A DNA stretch of 13,351 nt, from the NCBI GenBank assembly GCA_012800885.1, contig JAAZIL010000057.1, positions 1 to 13,351 of the forward strand, written 5' to 3'. The translations under genes were made by a program, and so were the position numbers. Of the stretch, positions 1-7,074 are shown in pieces. Each line of letters opens with the position of its first letter. Within the stretch, counting starts at the first letter, position 1. A model generated the notes under the pieces. That model made no database searches and was not told the origin of the DNA. It saw only the letters and a list, made by a program, of their open reading frames with translations. Origin of the DNA: Candidatus Dojkabacteria bacterium. Lineage in GTDB: Bacteria > Patescibacteriota > Dojkabacteria > SC72.

Positions 1-626
1 ACTACTCTACTTTTAGATGATGAGAATTGATCAATTACAACATAATTACACTGTATATTCTTACTTTTTAAATCTTTAAGACCTTCCTCTATTACCAAAG
101 CGTGTTGTTTTGCTAATAAAATAGATACATTTTTGTATTTATCCACCATCTCATTATACCTCCTAGGGTTTACGATAGATCTGTAATAAAAAGGATAATC
201 TTTTACAGCACTATACAGATTAAAAATCTTCTTATCTGTGAATCTCTTAGAATCCGCAAAACCTAATACCTTTATCTTCTTGAAAAATTCCTCTGTTACA
301 AAACATCCCACTACTATTAAAGGTCCAAAATAGTCACCCTTACCCACTTCATCTACACCGAAATGAGGTTTGTAGTCAAGGGTAACAGTATCTCCTTGAA
401 ACTCTTGTATATTAGATATTACAGAAGTAAACTCTTCTCTTCCTTGAAGTACCAACTTACCACTTCTGTACATTAGTGCTAAAGAATTCTCCGGACTTCT
501 TAATCTAAATAGAACATAGCTATTACTATCTTCTTCGTTCCTCCAACCATTTGCTAGTAAAACATCCCTGACAGGTTCTATCTGCTCTTTCTTAAATTCC
601 AATGTAACAGTATTTTGATTACTCAT
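1..626 (-). CDS. rnhC: Ribonuclease HIII, 3' end beyond the window
   Basis: Cleaves the RNA strand of RNA-DNA hybrids (R-loops, Okazaki primers) in the cytoplasm. 208 codons are visible and the C-terminus lies outside the window. Residues 1-80 form a short N-terminal part of the kind that is a TBP-like hybrid-binding domain in RNase HIII. From residue 89 comes the type 2 RNase H signature GVDEVGKGDYFGP, with catalytic D92 and E93; VIDQF at 197-201 supplies the third acid, D199. The GKGDYFGP wording and the N-terminal extension separate HIII from HII (rnhB). The ATG overlaps the cysS stop region by 8 nt (ATGAGTAA), which fixes the start and suggests translational coupling to cysS. No strong Shine-Dalgarno is present. 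I derived this reading by translating the minus strand directly. The fourth active-site acid should lie past the edge. Confidence 0.92.
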   Translation of the reverse strand, partial: MSNQNTVTLEFKKEQIEPVRDVLLANGWRNEEDSNSYVLFRLRSPENSLALMYRSGKLVLQGREEFTSVISNIQEFQGDTVTLDYKPHFGVDEVGKGDYFGPLIVVGCFVTEEFFKKIKVLGFADSKRFTDKKIFNLYSAVKDYPFYYRSIVNPRRYNEMVDKYKNVSILLAKQHALVIEEGLKDLKSKNIQCNYVVIDQFSSSKSRV

Positions 627-2067
627 TAATCTTCTCTACTCTCTGTCCTTCAGGGGTATCAAGTACCTGATAACCTTCTCTGTATATTAAATCCCTTATT
701 CGATCTGATTCTACAAAATCCTTCCTCTCTCGTGCTCTCTCTCTCTCATTCAGAAGCTTCTCTATACCACTCTCAAGAGGTTCTTCTGTACTTTCATTCT
801 CTAGCTCTAATCCTAACACTCTATCTATATCATATGTCGTTGCCAATATGTCTTCCTTGGGATACTCTGATTTAAGTAGTTCATTTACCAATCCAAACAC
901 ACCAGACATATTTAAATTGTTCTCTAATTCATTCTTAAATCCCTCTACATATCTCTCTATTACATTCCCACTTTTAGTACCTAATTCTCTAATCCTTTTT
1001 AGAAGATTTAGCCTAGCGCGTCTTGCACCTGTAAGTGCTTGTAGAGAGAACTCTACTTTTGTCCTGTAATTTATAGATGCAAAAAGATACCTAATATCCA
1101 GTGGGCTAAATCCAGCTTCAATTATCTCAGGTAGTGTTGGGGCAGTACCTTTGCTTTTTGAAAGTTTAATATCTCCTCTACTAACTATCCACTCATTATG
1201 TATCCAATACTTCACAACAGGGTGTTTGTACGCCCCTATATTCTGAGCTCTCTCATTAGTATGGTGAACCGGGATATGATCTATCCCACCAGTATGAATA
1301 TCAAAATGCTCTCCCAATAGGGCTGTACTCATAGCTGAACACTCAATATGCCATCCTGGAAAGCCCACTCCCCAAGGAGAGTCCCAATTCATGATATGAT
1401 CTCTGTATTTACCTTCTTTCTTCATCCAAAGAACAAAATCAGCAGGATTCCTTTTCTCTTTGTCAACTCCAACCTCTTTCCTAACACCAACCTCTTTCTC
1501 TTCAAGTTTCTGACCAGTAAATATAGTATAATCTTCCAATTTACTCACATCAAAGTAGAGAGCTTGTTTAGTCTCATACGTATAACCGTTCTTCTCTATT
1601 TTCTGTATCATCTCAATCATCTCATCAATATACTCTGTTGCTCTACTCCAACCGTACTTATTCACCTCCATAAATGTTAACTCTGAAGGAATCACTTGAC
1701 CGTTAGGTGCTAATATATTTAAAGCTCTAAAATCATCAAGTACAGTATCAATATATTTATTCGCTATATCTAACGGCTCTAAACCTTCTTTCTTTGCCTG
1801 TATATCCATCTTTTCATCACCGAAATCATCACCGAAATCATCAGTAGAAGACATATGTCCTACATCAGTAATATTCATAATTCTTTTTACACTGTATCCT
1901 AAATAGAGGAAAGCCCTATGAAGGATATCCCAATTAACATATGCACGAATATTACCTACATGCATTCTAAAGTACACTGTAGGTCCACAGTTATACATCG
2001 ATATCTCCCCTTCTGAAAGAGGTTCTATCTTAACTATCTTTTTATCTAATGTAGAATACAGCTTCAT
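619..2067 (-). CDS. cysS: Cysteinyl-tRNA synthetase
   Basis: Class I aminoacyl-tRNA synthetase that charges tRNA-Cys with cysteine. The protein has 482 residues, close to the family norm of about 460. Visible signatures are CGPTVY at 27-32, a HIGH-type motif HVGN at 36-39, and the KMSKS loop as KLSKS at 301-305. The expected zinc ligands are C27, C243 (in GWHIECS), H268 and E272 (in HHTNE). The C-terminal half carries the DALR-like helical anticodon region and ends in a charged tail. There are two internal short tandem duplications: DDFG repeated at 76-83 and KEVGV repeated at 191-201; both are kept in frame. The start is the first ATG after recR, 15 nt downstream of its stop, with no Shine-Dalgarno. 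The stop overlaps the rnhC start. The call is secure; only the effect of the duplications is uncertain. Confidence 0.97.
   Translation of the reverse strand: MKLYSTLDKKIVKIEPLSEGEISMYNCGPTVYFRMHVGNIRAYVNWDILHRAFLYLGYSVKRIMNITDVGHMSSTDDFGDDFGDEKMDIQAKKEGLEPLDIANKYIDTVLDDFRALNILAPNGQVIPSELTFMEVNKYGWSRATEYIDEMIEMIQKIEKNGYTYETKQALYFDVSKLEDYTIFTGQKLEEKEVGVRKEVGVDKEKRNPADFVLWMKKEGKYRDHIMNWDSPWGVGFPGWHIECSAMSTALLGEHFDIHTGGIDHIPVHHTNERAQNIGAYKHPVVKYWIHNEWIVSRGDIKLSKSKGTAPTLPEIIEAGFSPLDIRYLFASINYRTKVEFSLQALTGARRARLNLLKRIRELGTKSGNVIERYVEGFKNELENNLNMSGVFGLVNELLKSEYPKEDILATTYDIDRVLGLELENESTEEPLESGIEKLLNERERARERKDFVESDRIRDLIYREGYQVLDTPEGQRVEKINE
1469..1498. repeat. Short direct repeat inside cysS
   Basis: The 12-mer ccaacctctttc occurs at 1469-1480 and 1487-1498, period 18, with near-matching flanks. 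It encodes the twin KEVGVR / KEVGVD hexapeptides in the segment just before the conserved KRNP motif of CysRS. Confidence 0.8.
1814..1843. repeat. 12-bp tandem repeat, 2.5 copies, inside cysS
   Basis: The unit tcatcaccgaaa occurs at 1814-1825 and 1826-1837, followed by a half unit tcatca to 1843; all copies are identical. It encodes DDFGDDFGDE (residues 76-85), an acidic loop following the conserved ITDVGH segment of CysRS. Perfect identity suggests a recent in-frame slippage duplication. Confidence 0.9.
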
Positions 2068-2082
2068 AAATATGAATATATT

Positions 2083-2709
2083 TTAAATATCTCTTCTTCC
2101 CTCAAATGCTCTCTTTAGAGTTAATCTATCAGCATACTCTAAATCAGCTCCAGTAGGAAGACCCATTGCTAATCTAGATATATGTATTTTATCCTCTTTA
2201 ACAGCAGTTTTAAATATCTCTTGAATATATGAAGCTGTTGCTTCTCCTTCTAAACTAGGATTAGTAGCCACTATTATCTCTAAAACAGTATCGTTTTCAT
2301 TAATAACAGAGTTTACCCTCTCTTCTAACTCTTTAAACCTTAATTCAGAAGCAGTAATACCATCTGCTGGAGAGATAACACCTCCTAATACAAAATACAG
2401 TCCATTGTATATACCGGAATCTTCAAAAGCTACGACATCTAGAGGTTCTTCTACAATACACAGTTTAGTATGATCTCGTAGTGTACTACTACAAATATCA
2501 CATATATCACTATCAGTCACATTAAAACATTGACTACAGAACTTTGTCTTCTCATCCATCTGTATCAATGCCTCTCCCAACTTAGTTGCATCTTTGTTAG
2601 GGGATCTTAAATAGTGATAAGTCATTCTAGAAGCAGACTTAGGTCCTACCCCTGGGAGTTTACTAAATTCATTAACAACATTTTCTACAGATTTAGGAAG
2701 TACAGACAT
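2083..2709 (-). CDS. recR: Recombination mediator RecR
   Basis: RecR works with RecO (and RecF) to load RecA on SSB-coated gaps during recombinational repair. Its 208 residues match the family length. An N-terminal helix-hairpin-helix region contains LPGVGPKSA at 18-26. A four-cysteine zinc finger follows (C58, C61, C70, C73), then a Toprim domain from about 82 with VEEPLDVVAFE and the YNGLYFVLGG segment. ATNPSLEGEATA lies at 148-159 and a typical C-terminal GADLEYADRLTLKRAFEGRR closes the protein. The ATG lies one nucleotide after the TGA of the YbaB gene, so the two are almost certainly cotranscribed and coupled. The dnaX-ybaB-recR order is a classic conserved bacterial cassette, which supports all three calls. 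Confidence 0.97.
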   Translation of the reverse strand: MSVLPKSVENVVNEFSKLPGVGPKSASRMTYHYLRSPNKDATKLGEALIQMDEKTKFCSQCFNVTDSDICDICSSTLRDHTKLCIVEEPLDVVAFEDSGIYNGLYFVLGGVISPADGITASELRFKELEERVNSVINENDTVLEIIVATNPSLEGEATASYIQEIFKTAVKEDKIHISRLAMGLPTGADLEYADRLTLKRAFEGRRDI

Positions 2710-2710
2710 C

Positions 2711-3001
2711 TCAACTTAACATACTCTTTATCTGATCTAAATCCATATCTCTAGCCATCTCTTTCTGTAATTTCTTCTGATAATCTTTAAATGCTTCCTT
2801 CATATTCTTCTTGAATCTATCCAGCATATCCGGATCCAATATATCATCATCAATCCACATATCCTCATACTCTTGTGCTCCGTTCATAAAGATTTTCAGC
2901 TTACCATCTTTTGATTCACCTGTAATCTTGTTCTCTCTTAGTCTACTCTGCATCTTCTTTGCTTCTCTCTGCATTTTAATCAACTCCTTTGGATTTAACA
3001 T
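2711..3001 (-). CDS. YbaB/EbfC family nucleoid-associated protein
   Basis: A small protein of 96 residues from the chosen ATG, rich in Lys, Met and acidic residues. It has an N-terminal helix (NPKELIKMQREAKKMQ) typical of YbaB/EbfC dimeric DNA-binding proteins, followed by the family's beta sheet around DGKLKIFMNGAQ and a C-terminal helix with KDYQKKLQKEMAR. Family members bind DNA as tweezer-shaped dimers and are linked to nucleoid structure and RecR-related repair. An upstream GTG at 3028 would add nine hydrophobic residues (YLICIYF type) with no family match and no Shine-Dalgarno, so I prefer the ATG at 3001. It sits between dnaX and recR, as in many bacteria. The stop is TGA, evidence that TGA is not reassigned here. 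Confidence 0.93.
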   Translation of the reverse strand: MLNPKELIKMQREAKKMQSRLRENKITGESKDGKLKIFMNGAQEYEDMWIDDDILDPDMLDRFKKNMKEAFKDYQKKLQKEMARDMDLDQIKSMLS

Positions 3002-3031
3002 ACGAAAATATATACAAATTAAATACACTTA

Positions 3032-3037
3032 ATTATA
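3032..3037 (-). promoter_or_regulatory. Possible -10 box ahead of ybaB-recR
   Basis: A perfect TATAAT lies directly after the dnaX stop codon, 30 nt before the ybaB ATG. No good -35 is seen at 16-18 nt spacing. It is followed by an AT-only inverted repeat AATTAA / TTAATT around GTGTAT. Tentative: such hexamers are frequent in AT-rich DNA. Confidence 0.3.
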
Positions 3038-4573
3038 CTACATACCTGCAAATACAGCTTCAATATCAATACCCTCTTCTTTTTTACTTTTTTCAGGTAC
3101 ATTTTGAAGTACTACATCAGCACTACTTTGTAGCTTCGGTTTAGTATTTTCATTCACACAACAGCTTAATTTACAGTGTGTACCAAATATTTTAAATACA
3201 ATTTCACTAATAACATCCCTACTAGCAGGACTCTCTATCTGATCTTTGTAAAATTTAAAAGGTACTTCAATAAAGAGTTCATTTCTCTTTACTTTAACAG
3301 GCTTAGAAGAGTTTAAAAATGCATAAAGATGAGTATTAATCGGTCTAATACTATTTACAACTCTCTTCCAGTTCTCTTTAACCTCATCAATCTCTAGATG
3401 AACCACATCACTATGAATTACCTCTATCTTTTCACTCTTTCCCTCAAGTATAGTACTACTTCTCTTGCTCTCTCTTTTAATAGTTGAATCACCTTCCTGC
3501 TTAGTATCTTCTGAAAAGATTGGGATTAGCATCTGAAAAATTAAAATCTGGTTTGTAGTAGTTTTTAAGTTCCTTCCAACATCTAAAAATTCTTTAATTA
3601 AAGAAAGAATTTCTTTAATAGTAAGATCTTTAGCAAATGGGTACTCTTTTGTAATATCTTCATTAGAAATCTTACTAACTAATACCCCCCGTAGTATCTC
3701 TAAGGTAAAATTAGTAAATTGTACTAAGTTTGTACCTTTAATTTCTAATTCTTTTATACACTCGAGTGCCTTCTTACTCTCTCCCTTAAGGAGTGCTGAA
3801 AGCAAATCATTAACCATATGTACCTCAGGTATACCTAAAACTGCTCTGGCCTCATCCTCTGTTATCTTTTGAGGGTCTTTACTCTGTAATTGGCTATTTA
3901 CAATAACATCCAGAAGTGAAAGAGCATCCCTGTAACTACCCCTTGCATTTCTTACTACCAACTTAAGAGCTTCATCCTCTATTTTCAATTTCTCACTCTT
4001 AAGTACACTTTTTAATACCTTCTCTATCTCTAACTCTGTACCTAGCCTAAAATCATATCTCTGACACCTTGATAAAATTGTTGCAGGTAGTTTATGCACA
4101 TCTGTAGTAGCAAGGATAAAGATTATGTGTGAAGGAGGCTCTTCAAGAGTCTTTAGAAGAGCATTAAAGGCTTCATTTGTAAGCATATGTACCTCATCTA
4201 TGATGTAGATTTTGTACTTACCCTTTGAAGGCGCAAACTCTATTCTCTCTTTTAGTTCTCTAATCTGATCTATTCCTCTGTTAGAAGCTGCATCAATCTC
4301 AATCAAATCTAGGAAATTCCCATTAGTAATAGATACACATATCTCACACTTATTACAAGGATTACCATCCTTCTTAAGATCAAGGCAATTAACTGCTTTA
4401 GAGAGTATTCTTGCAGTACTGGTCTTACCTGTACCACGAGAACCAACAAAAAGATAGGCATGAGAGAGCTGTTCTTTTCTAACAGCATTTTTCAGTAACT
4501 TTGTAATATGTTCTTGACCTATTAATTCATCAAAATTCTGGGCTCTGTATTTTCTATACAATACTCTAGACAT
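3038..4573 (-). CDS. dnaX: DNA polymerase III subunit gamma/tau
   Basis: The clamp-loader ATPase that opens the beta clamp and organises the replisome. The 511-residue AAA+ protein has Walker A GSRGTGKT at 44-51, the DnaX zinc module (C63, C73, C76, C79), Walker B IIDEVHM at 124-130, sensor 1 ATTD at 155-158 and the arginine-finger motif SRC at 168-170. Domain III (about 240-360) and a lower-complexity, tau-like C-terminal stretch (370-511) follow. The start ATG gives the canonical MSRVLYRKYRAQNFDELIGQ beginning. A 71-nt gap separates it from mfd, and ybaB begins 36 nt downstream. No convincing frameshift signal for a short gamma form was seen, so one full-length product is expected. Confidence 0.97.
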   Translation of the reverse strand: MSRVLYRKYRAQNFDELIGQEHITKLLKNAVRKEQLSHAYLFVGSRGTGKTSTARILSKAVNCLDLKKDGNPCNKCEICVSITNGNFLDLIEIDAASNRGIDQIRELKERIEFAPSKGKYKIYIIDEVHMLTNEAFNALLKTLEEPPSHIIFILATTDVHKLPATILSRCQRYDFRLGTELEIEKVLKSVLKSEKLKIEDEALKLVVRNARGSYRDALSLLDVIVNSQLQSKDPQKITEDEARAVLGIPEVHMVNDLLSALLKGESKKALECIKELEIKGTNLVQFTNFTLEILRGVLVSKISNEDITKEYPFAKDLTIKEILSLIKEFLDVGRNLKTTTNQILIFQMLIPIFSEDTKQEGDSTIKRESKRSSTILEGKSEKIEVIHSDVVHLEIDEVKENWKRVVNSIRPINTHLYAFLNSSKPVKVKRNELFIEVPFKFYKDQIESPASRDVISEIVFKIFGTHCKLSCCVNENTKPKLQSSADVVLQNVPEKSKKEEGIDIEAVFAGM

Positions 4574-4644
4574 GGATTACATCTTAACCCAGATTTGTTC
4601 CTCTAACAAGAGAAGATTATTTATACATTAATTAACCCTTAATA

Positions 4645-7014
4645 CTAACTACCTTTTAATCTCTCTACTGCATCATGTAATAATTGTGTATACAGCCCAT
4701 ACCCTATTGAATTAATCATACCACTCTGTTTCTTACCCAAAATATCTCCTGCACCTCTAATCTCTAAATCTCTGTTTGAAAGTATGAAACCAGAACCTAG
4801 AGCCTCGGACTCTTTAAGGGCCTCTAACCTTAACTGTGTATCACCTCTTAGTCCATCATAGAAGAAGCAAGCGTAAGCCTGAGTACTCCCTCTACCAACT
4901 CTCCCTCTAATTTGATACATCTGAGAGAGGCCTAGCCTGTTTACATCATCTACTATCAGAGTGTTTGCATTAGAGATATCTAAACCATTCTCAATGATAG
5001 TGGTACAGAGCAATACATCTATATTATGATTAAGAAACCTATCCATAACTTCTATTAATTTCTTACTACTTAATCGCCCATGAACAACCTCTATTCGCAT
5101 ATCAGGAATTAACTCTCTTAATCCCTCCTCAAGAAGATAGATATTCTCTATCCTGTTATGAAGATAGTACACCTGTCCATCTCTGCGTAACTCTCTTACA
5201 ATACACTCTCTAACCTTCTCAAAAGAGAAATGCCCAAATTCATTCTTAATGTTTTTTCTTCCTACCGGTGGAATTGCTAATACAGAGATATCTCTTACTC
5301 CCATTAAAGAGAGATTTAGTGTCCTAGGTATAGGTGTCGCTGTCATAGAGAGTACATGTGTATCTACTCTACTACTTTTAAGTTTCTCTTTCTGTCTAAC
5401 ACCAAACTTCTGTTCTTCATCTACGACTAAAAGCCCTAAGTTTTTAAACTTAACAGCATCAGAGAGTAGAGCATGTGTACCAATTAATATATCGATTGTA
5501 CCCTTAACAGTACCCTCCTCTATCTCTTCTCTCTCTTTCTTACTCTGCAATCTAGAGAGTAGAGATATATTAAACGGATACTTCTTAAACCTATCTCTAA
5601 ACACTCTCAAATGTTGATTCGCCAGTACTGTAGTTGGTGCTAATACTGCAACCTGTTTACCACTATTTACAACAGCAAAAGATGCCCTCATAGCTACCTC
5701 TGTTTTTCCAAAACCCACATCTCCTACAAGTAGTCTATCCATAGGAGTCTCTCTCTCAAAATCATTGCCAATATCTTTAGTTGCGATATATTGATCCTCT
5801 GTATCACTAAATTCAAAGTCATCAACAAATGACCAATACTCATCTCTTTCTCTATCTGTGGAGAGCACTCTCTCTGTAGTAGATACCTCCCTTAGTGCAT
5901 AAATCTGAAGTAATTCTTTAGCAATGAGTTCAACATTCTCTTTCGCCCTCTTGGATACCCTTTTCCACACACCACTATTTAAACCTGTTAAAACAGGCTT
6001 TGCCCTACCACTCCCTATATATCTCATTACCTTCTCAGAAGAGTACAGAGGGACAAAGAGCTTATCATTACCTGCATAACCTATCTCAATATATTTCTCT
6101 TTCTTCTGTACAAGACCTAAATATTTTCCAATTCCATGATCCTCATGTACAACAAAATCTCCCACTTGAATTTTTTTAAGAAGTTGAACTGAAGATGGAT
6201 CAATATTTTTACTCATTACACCTAGGTTAAGATTTACCTCACCTAAAAGTTCACTATCTGTCAGAAGTAGAAGTTTCCCTTTTTCATAAAGAAACCCTTC
6301 CTTCAAACTATTCTGCATATTACTCTCTATCTGAAATACCTTGTTTACATACTTCCCAACTTTGCTATCCTCATCATATTGATGTAAATCCTTAGTTAAA
6401 TACCAAATCTCAAACCCTCTCTTAGAATAATCATCTAGGATATTAATAGAGGATTTACTCAGAGAGAGGAGAGAAAAATATGGTAAGGAAGTGATACCTA
6501 CATCTACTACATCTTCTTCTACAAAAATATTTGGAATACACTCAATAACAAGCAAATCACTGTAATTTCTACTACTAACTACTAAATCAGGTATCTCTCC
6601 AAAAAGATAGAGATTACTAACCTCCTCAACTACACCTCTTCTCTCAGGCTCTAGAGATTCAATACTCTCTATCTCATTCCCAAACAGAGTAATTCTGTAA
6701 ACATACTTAGCACTGTATGGCCATACTACAATATTTTCTCCTAATACAGTGTACTCTCCCCTATTCCATACTCTCTCTACTCTCCTGTATCCTAACTCTT
6801 CAAAAGGTTTCATATCTAAAACATCTCCTGTGGAGAATATATTTGGTTTTGTATTAAGGCTTTTCTTAGGTACAAAACAAACTGTCTTTTCAAACTTACT
6901 TGCTAATATCTCTGCAACAAATTCTTGATATTTATGTGGTATCGCTAATGTAGAATATTCCCCTATTCCATCTACTTTAAATATTTTTAAAAATTCTTCT
7001 GTAAAATTACTCAT
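4645..7014 (-). CDS. mfd: Compact transcription-repair coupling factor Mfd
   Basis: A RecG-like superfamily 2 translocase that pushes stalled RNA polymerase off DNA and recruits UvrA. It has 789 residues against about 1150 in the usual protein. The N-terminal part (to about 140) aligns by eye with the UvrB-like D2 region (GYRRVERVWNRGEYTV, then FGNEIESIESLEP). The RNA-polymerase-interacting domain begins QVGDFVVHEDHGIGKYLGL at 283-301. Motor motifs are Walker A GDVGFGKT at 431-438, DEEQ at 532-535, TATPIPR at 558-564 and QIRGRVGR at 701-708. The TRG motif follows with RDLEIRGAG at 748-756. The protein stops right after this segment, so the C-terminal D7 module is absent, and the first ~120 residues of D1a also appear missing. 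The start ATG faces the divergent DUF457 gene. RecG was considered, but the RID domain argues for Mfd. Confidence 0.93.
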   Translation of the reverse strand: MSNFTEEFLKIFKVDGIGEYSTLAIPHKYQEFVAEILASKFEKTVCFVPKKSLNTKPNIFSTGDVLDMKPFEELGYRRVERVWNRGEYTVLGENIVVWPYSAKYVYRITLFGNEIESIESLEPERRGVVEEVSNLYLFGEIPDLVVSSRNYSDLLVIECIPNIFVEEDVVDVGITSLPYFSLLSLSKSSINILDDYSKRGFEIWYLTKDLHQYDEDSKVGKYVNKVFQIESNMQNSLKEGFLYEKGKLLLLTDSELLGEVNLNLGVMSKNIDPSSVQLLKKIQVGDFVVHEDHGIGKYLGLVQKKEKYIEIGYAGNDKLFVPLYSSEKVMRYIGSGRAKPVLTGLNSGVWKRVSKRAKENVELIAKELLQIYALREVSTTERVLSTDRERDEYWSFVDDFEFSDTEDQYIATKDIGNDFERETPMDRLLVGDVGFGKTEVAMRASFAVVNSGKQVAVLAPTTVLANQHLRVFRDRFKKYPFNISLLSRLQSKKEREEIEEGTVKGTIDILIGTHALLSDAVKFKNLGLLVVDEEQKFGVRQKEKLKSSRVDTHVLSMTATPIPRTLNLSLMGVRDISVLAIPPVGRKNIKNEFGHFSFEKVRECIVRELRRDGQVYYLHNRIENIYLLEEGLRELIPDMRIEVVHGRLSSKKLIEVMDRFLNHNIDVLLCTTIIENGLDISNANTLIVDDVNRLGLSQMYQIRGRVGRGSTQAYACFFYDGLRGDTQLRLEALKESEALGSGFILSNRDLEIRGAGDILGKKQSGMINSIGYGLYTQLLHDAVERLKGS

Positions 7015-7047
7015 AAGTGTGTAATTCTAACAAGTAAGTGTATAATT
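7014..7047. repeat. 13-bp direct repeat in the divergent mfd/DUF457 promoter region
   Basis: TAAGTGTGTAATT (7014-7026) and TAAGTGTATAATT (7035-7047) differ at one base and start 21 bp apart, two helical turns. The left copy abuts the mfd start codon and the right copy contains a TATAAT facing the plus-strand gene. This could be an operator pair or a chance AT-rich repeat. Confidence 0.5.
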
Positions 7048-7052
7048 AGGAA
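7024..7052 (-). promoter_or_regulatory. Possible mfd promoter
   Basis: On the minus strand an extended -10 reads TGT-TAGAAT (TAGAAT at 7024-7029), with a weak TTCCTA 17 nt upstream (7047-7052). Transcription would begin within a few bases of the mfd ATG at 7014, giving a leaderless or nearly leaderless message. Weak evidence only. Confidence 0.3.
7041..7046 (+). promoter_or_regulatory. Possible -10 box for the DUF457-type gene
   Basis: TATAAT lies 28 nt before the ATG at 7075 in the 60-nt divergent intergenic region. No recognisable -35 stands at normal spacing. Because the gene is alone on its strand, it must have its own promoter, and this is the best candidate. Confidence 0.4.
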
Positions 7053-7074
7053 GAATTATTTTTTTAATACTACT

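Noticed and set aside
138..147. TTATCCACC resembling a DnaA box
   Set aside because: A single near-match inside rnhC with no cluster or AT-rich unwinding region; no origin is supported.
3002..3028. Longer YbaB reading from GTG 3028
   Set aside because: The added residues (YLICIYFR) do not fit the family N-terminus and there is no Shine-Dalgarno.
3075..3105. A-rich stretch near the dnaX end as a programmed frameshift site
   Set aside because: The A runs are in the wrong phase for a slippery heptamer and lie only about 15 codons from the stop, so no separate gamma form would result.
4574..4644. 71-nt gap between mfd and dnaX as a promoter or terminator
   Set aside because: There is a small CTCT/AGAG hairpin and a weak TATAAA, but no convincing -35 and no T tract, so no feature is called.
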